34,240 nt of DNA from Bryobacteraceae bacterium (GTDB lineage Bacteria > Acidobacteriota > Terriglobia > Bryobacterales > Bryobacteraceae). Of this stretch, positions 7,175 through 14,289 are shown piece after piece. A program made the translations under genes and the position numbers. The notes below the pieces were generated by a model. That model had not been told where the DNA came from and did no database searches. It saw nothing but the letters and a program-made list of their open reading frames with translations. Each line of letters begins with the position of its first letter. The first letter of the stretch is position 1. The stretch lies in the NCBI GenBank assembly GCA_019187195.1, contig JABAQT010000083.1, positions 23,691-57,930 on the forward strand, given 5' to 3'.

Positions 7175-10100
7175 GACTCCGCCACGTATTGCTCGCTCTA
7201 TTGACGGCCGGACTGCCGCAACCGGCGGCGGCGCAGATCCGCACGAATCCGGGGTTTTACGAGAAATCGATTCCGCGCAACGATGACGGTTCGGCTCCGC
7301 TCGAATCGCTTGGCTGGACGCTGAACTTCTTCGGCAGATTGCGGACGGCCGTGTTTGTGAACAACAACGGGAACCTGACATTCGACGCTCCGCTGCCCAC
7401 GTACACTCCTTTCGGGCTGAACGGAGTGAACCGCGAGATCATCGCGCCGTTTTTCGCCGATGTGGATACGCGGGGGCCGGGATCGAACCTGGTGACGTAT
7501 GGCCGCGATACGATCAACAAGCAAAAGGCATTCGCCGCCAACTATGTGAATGTCGGCTATTACGCGAGCCACGATGACAAGCTGAACCGTTTCCAGGTGG
7601 TGCTGATCGAGCGGCCGGACACGGGAGACGGCAACTTCGATATCGAATTCAACTATGAACGCATATTATGGGAGACCGGAGACGCGAGCGGCGGCGTGAA
7701 CGGGTTCGGCAACGTGTCGGCTTCGGCGGGCTGGTCGAATGGATCGGGACAGCCGGGCACTTCGTATCAGATTCCCGGCTCACTCGTGCCGGGGGCATTT
7801 CTGGACAACGGGCCGAACAGCCTGGCCTATGGCCACACACCCGGATCGTCCACCGCGGTGAGGAACGGCCGGTGGGTTTACCGCGCCCGCGGCGGGACGG
7901 TGATTCCGGCGCTGAGCATTACGACCGGATGCCCGATTCCGAACGCTTCGGCGGGGCGCGCCTACTCGTTCCAGTTCGCGGCGATCGGCAGCAAGCCGCC
8001 CTACCGCTGGTCGGTTACGGCCGATCCGGACGCGGCGCTGCCGAGTCTGACCATGAGCGGGGCGGGGAATTTGAGCGGCACTCCACCATCGCCGGGGCAG
8101 TACGCCTTTACGGTGAATGTGTCGGCCACGGATGAAGACGGAGATGTGACAGTTTCGCGCCGGTGTATGCTGACGGTGGACCCGCCGGCGATCTCGATCA
8201 CGACGAATACGGCGCTGCCCTCGACGGGGGCAGGCATGCGGTATACGGCGAGGCTCGACGCGGAAGGTTCGACGAATCCGATCCGCTTCGATTTCCACCG
8301 GTCGTACGGTGTTCCGGGCCTGGCGCTGAATCCGAACGGAACGCTTTCGGGCATTCCGGGCATTCCGGGCAACTACCAGTTTCAGGTCATCGCGTCCAGT
8401 GAAGGGGCGGACCGCGCCATACCCGCCGTCAAGAGATTCCAGCTTACGGTGGTTCCTTCCGAACTCGGCGTGCGCGGGCTGTGTCCGCTGCCGCGAGGAA
8501 CAGGGGGCGTGCCCTATGAGTACAAGTTTTCGGCGAGGGGCGGTTTTCCTCCCTACCGCTGGTCGGCCATAGGGGGTCTTCCGACCGGGCTGTCGCTGAC
8601 GGAGGAGGGCCGTCTCAACGGGATTCCACAGGTTCCCAACTGGTGGCCGTTCACGGTGCAGGTTGACGACAGCCGGGGGAACACGGCGCAACTGGCGTGT
8701 GGCGTACCGATTGAGTTTCCGGAGATCTCGATCACCAACGCCTGTCCACTTCCAGCCGCGACGGCGGGACACAACTATTCGCAGAAACTGAGCGCGGAAG
8801 GGGGGAAAGGTCCTTACGCGTGGTCAGTGAGCGGGAGCCTGCCGGCCGGGCTGCGCCTGAGCCAGGACGGCACTCTGTCGGGCGTGGCGCTTGCCGGGGG
8901 AAACCGGCAGTTCCGGCTGAGGGTGAACGACCGTCAGGGTCATGCGGCGGCCATACCGTGCAGTCTGAGTGTGCTGCAGCCTGAACGAGGGATCACTTCC
9001 TGCCCATTGCCGAACGCTTACGCGGGCGAGCCCTACTCGCAGCGCATGTTTGCCAGCGGCGGGAACGAGCCGTATTACTGGAACACGACGTCTCCGCTTC
9101 CGGCGGGGCTTCGGCTGTCTCCGGACGGCTTTCTCAGCGGCACGCTCGACAAAGCGGGCAGCTATCGCGTTTCATTGCGAGCAACGGATGTGACGGGAGT
9201 CTATGTCACGCGGAGTTGTGAACTTTCCGTTGCGCCGCAGACACTGCGGCTGACTTCCGGTTGTCCGTTGCCGGCGGCGGCAATGGGCGTGGAGTATTCT
9301 TTCCGGCTCAGCGCGGCGGGAGGAGCGGAGCCGTACACGTTCTCGCTGCGGGGAGATCCGCCGCGGGGCATCCGGTTGCTGCCGAACGGCGTTTTCGCGG
9401 GCAAGCCGGGCGAGGCGGGAGTCTTTCCCGTGGAACTGACGGTTCGCGACCGGCGGGGGCAGACGAGTTCCCTCCTCTGCGCGCTGGTGGTGGACCTGCC
9501 GGATCTGCCGGAGATCAAGATCACGGGTCTGCCGGAGACGCTGCAGCCGGCGTCGGCGGGTCCGAGCTTCGCGATCGAACTGGGTTCCGCGTATCCGCTG
9601 GCGCTCAGCGGCGAAGCGACGCTGGCAGTGGCTCCCAATACGGAGAATGCGACGGCCGAGGTGAACCGTGCCGATCCGGCCGTACACTTCAGCAATGGCC
9701 AAATGACCATGCCGTTCACGATCGCGGCCGGGACGCGCTCGGTCCCACTGCAGTTGAGCGCAACGGGGACCGTGGCCAGCACGATTACGGTGAGCGCGTC
9801 GAGGTTCCAGGCGGCGGGCGTTGACTTCACGCGCCAGGCGGCGGCGGTGACCCGGGTGAACCGGTCGGTTCCGGTGCTTACGAACGTTTGCTACGCGCCC
9901 AATGAGGGTGGATTCGATCTCGATGTGTCGGGCTACTCGACGACGCGGGATCTCACGACGGGCGAGGTGACTTTCGGCTCGAACACTTACAAGGTGGATC
10001 TGAAGGGGAGTTCCAATGAATATTTCTCGAGCGACATCTCGGTGCGCACGGGAGGAACGTTCCGCATCAGGGCTCCTTACCGGCTGACACAGGGGAACGC

Positions 10101-10182
10101 GCAGAACCTCGGGCAGGGGACCGCGATTATTCGCAATTCGGCGGGTCCGAGCGCGAGCCGGTCAATTCAGAAGTGCCAATGA
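7171..10182 (+). CDS. Large secreted nidogen-domain protein with six putative-Ig (He_PIG-like) repeats
   Basis: The 1003-residue protein has a signal peptide (to about residue 22, AAAQ). A nidogen-like domain follows (about 30-245: FFGRLRTAVFVNNNGNLTF, REIIAPFFADVDTRG, FQVVLIERPDTGDGNFDIEFNY, GRWVYRARGG). Six repeats of about 87-91 residues start near 248, 340, 431, 518, 605 and 691. Each repeat follows the pattern CPLP, AGxxYS, GGxxPYxWS, LPAGLxLSxDGxLSG and CxLxV, typical of He_PIG/cadherin-like domains of bacterial surface proteins. Repeats 1 and 3-6 carry a Cys near each end; repeat 2 has none. A C-terminal region (about 778-1003) has two further beta-rich modules and no visible anchor. 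An adhesive or matrix role is inferred. The start is set by the ATGA overlap with the upstream gene. Confidence 0.82.
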   Translation: MRLRHVLLALLTAGLPQPAAAQIRTNPGFYEKSIPRNDDGSAPLESLGWTLNFFGRLRTAVFVNNNGNLTFDAPLPTYTPFGLNGVNREIIAPFFADVDTRGPGSNLVTYGRDTINKQKAFAANYVNVGYYASHDDKLNRFQVVLIERPDTGDGNFDIEFNYERILWETGDASGGVNGFGNVSASAGWSNGSGQPGTSYQIPGSLVPGAFLDNGPNSLAYGHTPGSSTAVRNGRWVYRARGGTVIPALSITTGCPIPNASAGRAYSFQFAAIGSKPPYRWSVTADPDAALPSLTMSGAGNLSGTPPSPGQYAFTVNVSATDEDGDVTVSRRCMLTVDPPAISITTNTALPSTGAGMRYTARLDAEGSTNPIRFDFHRSYGVPGLALNPNGTLSGIPGIPGNYQFQVIASSEGADRAIPAVKRFQLTVVPSELGVRGLCPLPRGTGGVPYEYKFSARGGFPPYRWSAIGGLPTGLSLTEEGRLNGIPQVPNWWPFTVQVDDSRGNTAQLACGVPIEFPEISITNACPLPAATAGHNYSQKLSAEGGKGPYAWSVSGSLPAGLRLSQDGTLSGVALAGGNRQFRLRVNDRQGHAAAIPCSLSVLQPERGITSCPLPNAYAGEPYSQRMFASGGNEPYYWNTTSPLPAGLRLSPDGFLSGTLDKAGSYRVSLRATDVTGVYVTRSCELSVAPQTLRLTSGCPLPAAAMGVEYSFRLSAAGGAEPYTFSLRGDPPRGIRLLPNGVFAGKPGEAGVFPVELTVRDRRGQTSSLLCALVVDLPDLPEIKITGLPETLQPASAGPSFAIELGSAYPLALSGEATLAVAPNTENATAEVNRADPAVHFSNGQMTMPFTIAAGTRSVPLQLSATGTVASTITVSASRFQAAGVDFTRQAAAVTRVNRSVPVLTNVCYAPNEGGFDLDVSGYSTTRDLTTGEVTFGSNTYKVDLKGSSNEYFSSDISVRTGGTFRIRAPYRLTQGNAQNLGQGTAIIRNSAGPSASRSIQKCQ

Positions 10183-10205
10183 GGCCCGCTTCGATGTGAA
10201 GGCGA

Positions 10206-10586
10206 CTAGGCGGAGTGGCGGGCGTGGGAGATGGCTCCGAGCGCCGCCACCAAAGCCGCGGCCACGAAGGCGAGCGCGCAGCGGAACGCGGCGGCTCCGT
10301 CGAAGCGGTAAGTGGAGAAGAACACCCAGTAGATGGCTAATCCAAGCACGGTTAGCGCGTACAGGACAAACAGGAAGCGCGCCTTTTTGCGCAACGCGAG
10401 GTAGATCGAGATCAATCCGGCGAGGCTCAGTCCGAAGATCCAGAAAGTCAGACTGGGACCGCTCCATGGCAAGGGCAGATTGAGATCATAAGCCCCTTCA
10501 AGCAACGCGAACGACCCCAGGCCGAGGAAGAACAGAGTCAGCGGCAGGTGGAACAGGAAGCTGAAAGCACGCAGAAGGAAGTTCAC
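10206..10586 (-). CDS. Small integral membrane protein, four predicted helices, unknown function
   Basis: The 126-residue product is hydrophobic throughout, with about four membrane helices: LLRAFSFLFHLPLTLFFLGLG, WIFGLSLAGLISIYLAL, FLFVLYALTVLGLAIYWVFF and CALAFVAAALVAALGAI. Short basic loops such as RKKAR suggest an inside-positive orientation. I do not recognise the family. The start is a GTG at 10586 with GGAG eight bases upstream; no in-frame ATG is available. It stands alone on the minus strand between two plus-strand units. Confidence 0.6.
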   Translation of the reverse strand: MNFLLRAFSFLFHLPLTLFFLGLGSFALLEGAYDLNLPLPWSGPSLTFWIFGLSLAGLISIYLALRKKARFLFVLYALTVLGLAIYWVFFSTYRFDGAAAFRCALAFVAAALVAALGAISHARHSA

Positions 10587-10634
10587 TCTTTAGGCTCCGA
10601 TCTCGGATGGTTGCAACAAAACCTTTCATTCTAT

Positions 10635-10666
10635 CAGCGATGAAAGCGGGCAGCGATGAAAGCGGG
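10635..10666. repeat. Perfect 16-bp tandem duplication upstream of the MFS gene
   Basis: The 16-base unit CAGCGATGAAAGCGGG occurs twice back to back (10635-10650 and 10651-10666). Each copy contains an ATG, but 16 is not a multiple of three, so only the second ATG (10656) is in frame with the MFS gene. It looks like a recent slippage or duplication in the leader. Confidence 0.85.
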
Positions 10667-10697
10667 CCGAGCCCCCACCCGCGATACCATAGCTCCC

Positions 10698-11945
10698 ATG
10701 GCCTCTGTCCGTCATTGGGTGTTGCTGTTCGCCGTTTTCGGCGCGTTCATCACCTACCTGGACCGGGTGTGCATCGCCGTCGCCGCGCCGCTGATGCAGG
10801 CGGATCTCAAACTGTCGCAGTACGAAATGGGCTGGGTGTTCACGGCCTTCTATGTCGCTTACGGCATCTTCGAGATGCCGTCGTCGTGGCTGGGGGACCG
10901 GTGGGGGCAGCGGCGCACGCTGACGCGCATCGTCGGGGGGTGGTCGGTATTCACGATTCTGACAGGCGCGGCGCGAGGGTACGGGAGCCTGCTGGCGGTG
11001 CGGTTTCTTTTTGGGGCGGCGGAATCGGGGGCATTCCCCACGCTTTCGAGGGCGCTGTCGCGGTGGTTTCCGGCCTACGAGCGGGGCTTCGCCAATGGGA
11101 TGATGTGGACGGGAGCGCGGCTTGGCGGCGCGGTATCGCCCGCGCTGGCGGTGCTTGCGATCGGCTGGATGGGGTGGCGCGGCGCGTTTGTTCTTTTCGG
11201 AGCGATCGGTCTGATATGGGTGGCGGTGTGCGCGGTCTGGTACCGGGACGATCCCGGCGACCATCCTCGAGTCAGCAAGCGGGAACTGGAGGTGATTCGC
11301 GTGGGCGCGGCTCCGGCTCCGCTCAAGACGCAGGCTCTGCCGTGGAAGAAACTGCTGTTCAATCGCGATCTGCTGATTCTGTGCGCAACCTATCTTGCTT
11401 CGGGGTTTGGGTTTCAGTTTTTCGTCACCTGGCTGCCCACTTACCTGACGCGCGAACACGGGCTGACGCTGGCGCGGTCGGGCTTTTATACGGCGTTGCC
11501 GCTCCTGGCGGGCGCGGCGGGATGCGCGCTTGGCGGATTCGTATCGGACTCGATTACGCGCCGCACCGGCAGTCTGTTGTGGGGCAGGAGGATAGTGGGA
11601 GCGGGCGGGTTTCTGTTGGGGGCGGCGGGATTTTTCGCGGCCGTCCAGGCGCGCTCTCCCGAGTTGGCGGTGGCGTGCCTTGCCTTCGCTTCCGGGACCC
11701 ATGACATGAGCCTTCCCGTTCTGTGGGCCACCTGCACGGACCTGGGCGGCAGGTTCGGGGGAACGGCCGGAGGCTGGCTGAACCTCGCCTCGAGCATTTC
11801 GGGCATGCTCGCGCCGGTGGTATCGGCGGGGTTGGCGGACGTTTTCGGCTCATTCAACGCGGTCTTCTGGGTGACTACGTCGCTGTACCTGGCCGGAGCG
11901 ATGCTGTGGCTAATCATAGACCCGCGCAAGCCCGCGATCACGTAA
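10698..11945 (+). CDS. MFS transporter in operon with a creatininase-family enzyme
   Basis: The 415-residue permease has about twelve membrane segments. It opens with HWVLLFAVFGAFITYLDRVCIAVAAP, the N-terminus of anion:cation symporters such as glucarate and hexuronate carriers, and has SSWLGDRWGQRR in the loop after helix 2. Substrate unknown, but the downstream creatininase-type hydrolase suggests an amide or lactam-like compound. The frame is open from an ATG at 10656. I choose 10698 because MASVRHW gives the usual family N-terminus. No Shine-Dalgarno is visible there, but TACCAT at 10685-10690 ends seven bases before the ATG, compatible with a leaderless message. The stop is 11 bp before the next gene. 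Confidence 0.85.
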   Translation: MASVRHWVLLFAVFGAFITYLDRVCIAVAAPLMQADLKLSQYEMGWVFTAFYVAYGIFEMPSSWLGDRWGQRRTLTRIVGGWSVFTILTGAARGYGSLLAVRFLFGAAESGAFPTLSRALSRWFPAYERGFANGMMWTGARLGGAVSPALAVLAIGWMGWRGAFVLFGAIGLIWVAVCAVWYRDDPGDHPRVSKRELEVIRVGAAPAPLKTQALPWKKLLFNRDLLILCATYLASGFGFQFFVTWLPTYLTREHGLTLARSGFYTALPLLAGAAGCALGGFVSDSITRRTGSLLWGRRIVGAGGFLLGAAGFFAAVQARSPELAVACLAFASGTHDMSLPVLWATCTDLGGRFGGTAGGWLNLASSISGMLAPVVSAGLADVFGSFNAVFWVTTSLYLAGAMLWLIIDPRKPAIT

Positions 11946-11956
11946 AAGGAAGAATC

Positions 11957-12757
11957 ATGGAAAAGACACCTTATCTCTACCAACATCACACCTGGGTTGA
12001 ATTGAAGGAAGCGGCCAGGAGCGGGCCGGTTGTGGTTCTTCCCATCGGCTCGGTGGAAGACCACGGACCTCATCTGCCGCTCGATGTGGACAACTTTCTG
12101 ATCTGGGAGATCTGCCTGGAGGCGGCCAAGCGCGCCAGCGGCGATATCCTGCTGATGCCGATCATCCCTTACGGATTTGAAACGCACCACATGGACTTTC
12201 CGGGGACGATCGACATTCACATGGAGCACCTGCTCCACTTCGTGCTCGATGTCACAAAGAGCGTGGCGCATCATGGATTCCGGCGCATCCTGATCGCCGA
12301 CGGGCACGGCTCGAACATGCCGATTCTGGAGCTGGCCGCGCGGCGCACGATCCTCGAGACGGAAGCGCTGTGCGCGCCGTTTCTATGGCCTTCGCTCGCT
12401 CTCACGGAGATCCGCAAGGTGCGCGAATCCGGGCGCGGGGGCATGTCTCACGCGTGTGAACTGGAGACGTCGGTCTACCTCCACCTGGACGCGCGCCGCG
12501 TGCAGATGGACAAGGCGAGAAAGGAGCAGGGTGTGCCGCAATCAGAATTCATCTGGCAGGATCTGACCGATCCGGGTCCCATCAAGATGATGGACTACTG
12601 GACGCGGTTCTCGAAATCCGGCATCAACGGCGACCCGACGCTCGCCACGGCGGAGAAGGGCAAGATCATCTTCGAGGCGGTGGTGAACAATTTCGTACGC
12701 TTCGCGCGAGAGTTCAAGAACCGCCCCAGGGGAGAGCGCACGGACCACCATCTCTGA
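11957..12757 (+). CDS. Creatininase-family amidohydrolase
   Basis: The 266-residue enzyme shows the creatininase metal-site block PIGSVEDHGPHLPLDVDN, with Glu34, His36 and Asp45 at the same positions as the ligands of Pseudomonas creatininase. It also has DGHGSN (about residues 114-119) and a later CELETS acidic motif. Family members hydrolyse cyclic or linear amides (creatinine, formamidopyrimidines) or trim the mycofactocin precursor. There is no mycofactocin gene nearby, so a catabolic amidase is favoured. The frame is open much further upstream, but AAGGAAG at 11946-11952 sets the ATG at 11957. It follows the MFS gene in one operon, so transported substrate is probably processed in the cytoplasm. 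Confidence 0.87.
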   Translation: MEKTPYLYQHHTWVELKEAARSGPVVVLPIGSVEDHGPHLPLDVDNFLIWEICLEAAKRASGDILLMPIIPYGFETHHMDFPGTIDIHMEHLLHFVLDVTKSVAHHGFRRILIADGHGSNMPILELAARRTILETEALCAPFLWPSLALTEIRKVRESGRGGMSHACELETSVYLHLDARRVQMDKARKEQGVPQSEFIWQDLTDPGPIKMMDYWTRFSKSGINGDPTLATAEKGKIIFEAVVNNFVRFAREFKNRPRGERTDHHL

Positions 12758-12775
12758 GATGTCGCGGGGGTCGGA

Positions 12776-13186
12776 TCAGGATTTTTTCGGATGAGCGGAT
12801 TCGCCATCCGCGGCGACACTCACCTGAAGCGTGGCGGCTATCGCTTTCATGAGGTCGCGATTCGCCACATCGTTGTTGATCTTGAAGCCGGACAGTTCGG
12901 CTCCCACGCGGTCGCGTCCCGGGACGAGGAACGGAGCGAGCGGCGCCAGCACTTTGGCATTGGAAACCGTCAATCCGTTGCCGATGTGGATGTGGCCCTT
13001 CTTGTTGTCGGCGACGATGCACAGCTTATCAACCGAGCCGGGGTTCAGATGCATGCGGTTGAGCTTTGTCACCAGAGCGCCGACGGCCTGTAACAGGCTG
13101 GTATTTTCGTTGATGGAGATGGCAGGGTCGTCCCCCGGGCTGGGGCCGCCCCGGTATTCGGAAGCGATGAGATATGCGTTGGGCAT
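12776..13186 (-). CDS. Small conserved-looking protein of unknown function
   Basis: The 136-residue protein is soluble and mixed alpha/beta, with KLCIVADNKKGHIHIGNG, a hydrophobic APLAPFLVPG turn, and AELSGFKINND leading into LMKAIAATLQVSV. The alternation of a core strand, a His-Gly turn and a later short strand vaguely recalls caspase-like or CHAT-like small domains, but no catalytic His-Cys pair can be identified, so I assign no function. The start at 13186 has AGAGGA 7 bp upstream. It is co-directional with and about 105 bp downstream of the superoxide dismutase gene, and it converges with the creatininase gene. Confidence 0.65.
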   Translation of the reverse strand: MPNAYLIASEYRGGPSPGDDPAISINENTSLLQAVGALVTKLNRMHLNPGSVDKLCIVADNKKGHIHIGNGLTVSNAKVLAPLAPFLVPGRDRVGAELSGFKINNDVANRDLMKAIAATLQVSVAADGESAHPKKS

Positions 13187-13250
13187 GGATCATCCTCTCG
13201 TGTTGCGATTCCGGGCTTCTGCCATGGTACTCGAAAATCGTGGTGGTTTG

Positions 13251-13272
13251 AGGGCGGCGCTGGGGCCGCCCT
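13251..13272 (-). terminator. GC-rich hairpin after the superoxide dismutase gene
   Basis: AGGGCGGC (13251-13258) pairs with GCCGCCCT (13265-13272) around a 6-base loop, an 8-bp perfect stem lying 20-40 bases past the sod stop codon. No T-run follows on the minus strand, so it may stabilise the 3' end or cause partial termination before the downstream small gene. Confidence 0.45.
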
Positions 13273-13291
13273 TTCAGGTTAAGGAGGAAGC

Positions 13292-13897
13292 TTACAGGGA
13301 GTTGAAGCGGTCCTCGACGGCCTTCCAATTGACCACGTTCCACCAGGCGGCGATGTAATCCGGGCGGCGGTTTTGATACTTCAGATAGTAGGCGTGCTCC
13401 CATACGTCGAGGCCCAATACGGCGGCCTTGCCTTCCATGAGAGGGGTGTCCTGGTTCGGGGTTGAAGTAATCGACAGCGAAGCGCCTTCCTTGATCACCC
13501 AGGCCCAACCGGAGCCGAAGCGGCTGGCTCCCGCGGCGGCAAATTTCTGTTTGAAGGCATCAAAACTTCCGAAGGAGCTGTTGACGGCGGCGGCAAAGTT
13601 CCCCAGCGGGGCGCCGCCTCCGGGGCCCATCAGCGTCCAGAAGAGCGAGTGGTTCCAATGGCCTCCGCCGTTGTTGCGGACGGCGGTGCGGATGGCTTCC
13701 GGAACGGCCGCCGCGTTGTTAGCGAGCAACTCATCAAGCGTCTTGCCGGCAAGTTGGGGAGCGGATTCGAGGGCTTTGTTGAGATTCGTGACGTAGGCGG
13801 CATGGTGTTTGCTGTGGTGGATCTCCATGGTCAACTTATCGATGTGAGGTTCCAGGGCGTCGAGGGCATAAGGCAGAGCAGGTAGCGTGAATGGCAT
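13292..13897 (-). CDS. sodA: Superoxide dismutase, Mn-type signature
   Basis: The 201-residue protein is a full-length Fe/Mn superoxide dismutase, which converts superoxide to oxygen and hydrogen peroxide. It begins PFTLPALPYALDALEPHIDK and carries the metal ligands His27 (MEIHHSKHH), the second His in GGHWNHSLFW, and Asp and His in DVWEHAYY. The GGH before NHSLFW and the Gln of NQDTPL are the pattern of the manganese enzyme; iron enzymes carry the Gln next to the NHTFYW motif instead. Some such enzymes accept both metals. The longer frame from 13963 is rejected because AAGGAG (complement of 13907-13912) lies nine bases before the ATG at 13897. There is no export signal, so it is cytoplasmic. 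A perfect 13-bp dyad lies upstream. Confidence 0.95.
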   Translation of the reverse strand: MPFTLPALPYALDALEPHIDKLTMEIHHSKHHAAYVTNLNKALESAPQLAGKTLDELLANNAAAVPEAIRTAVRNNGGGHWNHSLFWTLMGPGGGAPLGNFAAAVNSSFGSFDAFKQKFAAAGASRFGSGWAWVIKEGASLSITSTPNQDTPLMEGKAAVLGLDVWEHAYYLKYQNRRPDYIAAWWNVVNWKAVEDRFNSL

Positions 13898-13939
13898 GAA
13901 AGATATCTCCTTGATTTTAGAATCTCCAGAATGTGGATG

Positions 13940-13952
13940 CCCGGTGACCGGG
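13940..13952. promoter_or_regulatory. 13-bp perfect dyad upstream of sod
   Basis: CCCGGT and ACCGGG flank a single central base, 43-55 bp before the sod start codon. This is a normal place for a repressor or activator site. I do not recognise it as a Fur or SoxR box. Confidence 0.3.
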
Positions 13953-14210
13953 TGAGGATGCAATCTTCATGGTAGCAGCAAGCATGGACGAGTTTGTCAG
14001 GTATGAGGGGGGGGCAAAATTCGAGGGGGGATCGTATTCCATCCAGGATTCTGAACGGGAGGTAGGAATCCGAACTCGACGGCGCCGGCGGGTGGAATGA
14101 AGCTAACACGTTGATTTGATGGATGGAGGGGTGGTAGAGGAGGCGAGAAGGAGGGGGTAAGGGAGTAGAGGGGGTGGGGTGAATTAACGTTATCGCTACA
14201 TCATCGCCAC
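13953..14210. other. Gene-free spacer with G-runs and a canonical quadruplex motif
   Basis: Between sod and the first receptor gene no ORF is credible. The spacer has G-runs at 14007-14014 and 14025-14030. A purine-rich strand at 14119-14180 includes G5-TAA-G3-AGTAGA-G5-T-G4 (14153-14179), four G-tracts with loops of 3, 6 and 1 bases, which meets the usual G-quadruplex rule. The motif ends 31 bp before the -35 of the receptor promoter, on the non-template strand. Confidence 0.5.
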
Positions 14211-14239
14211 TTGACTTTCGGATATCTTTAATCTAAAGT
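14211..14239 (+). promoter_or_regulatory. Sigma-70-like promoter of receptor copy 1
   Basis: TTGACT (14211-14216) and TAAAGT (14234-14239) are 17 bp apart. The second receptor copy has TTGACA and the same TAAAGT at the same spacing, while the bases between have diverged, so the hexamers are conserved within the pair. The -10 lies 50 bp before the ATG at 14290. A TTG three bases after the -10 opens the frame but cannot be the start of this transcript. Confidence 0.65.
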
Positions 14240-14289
14240 TCTTGAAATCCTGTTTTTCTAGAATTCTCAGCTCCATAGGGGTTAGACAG

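Noticed and set aside
13898..13963. Longer N-terminus of superoxide dismutase from 13963
   Set aside because: The added 22 residues are not family-like, and a strong AAGGAG sits right before the inner ATG.
14242..14289. TTG start at 14242 for receptor copy 1
   Set aside because: It lies three bases after the -10 hexamer and would put extra residues before the signal peptide; copy 2 has no equivalent.
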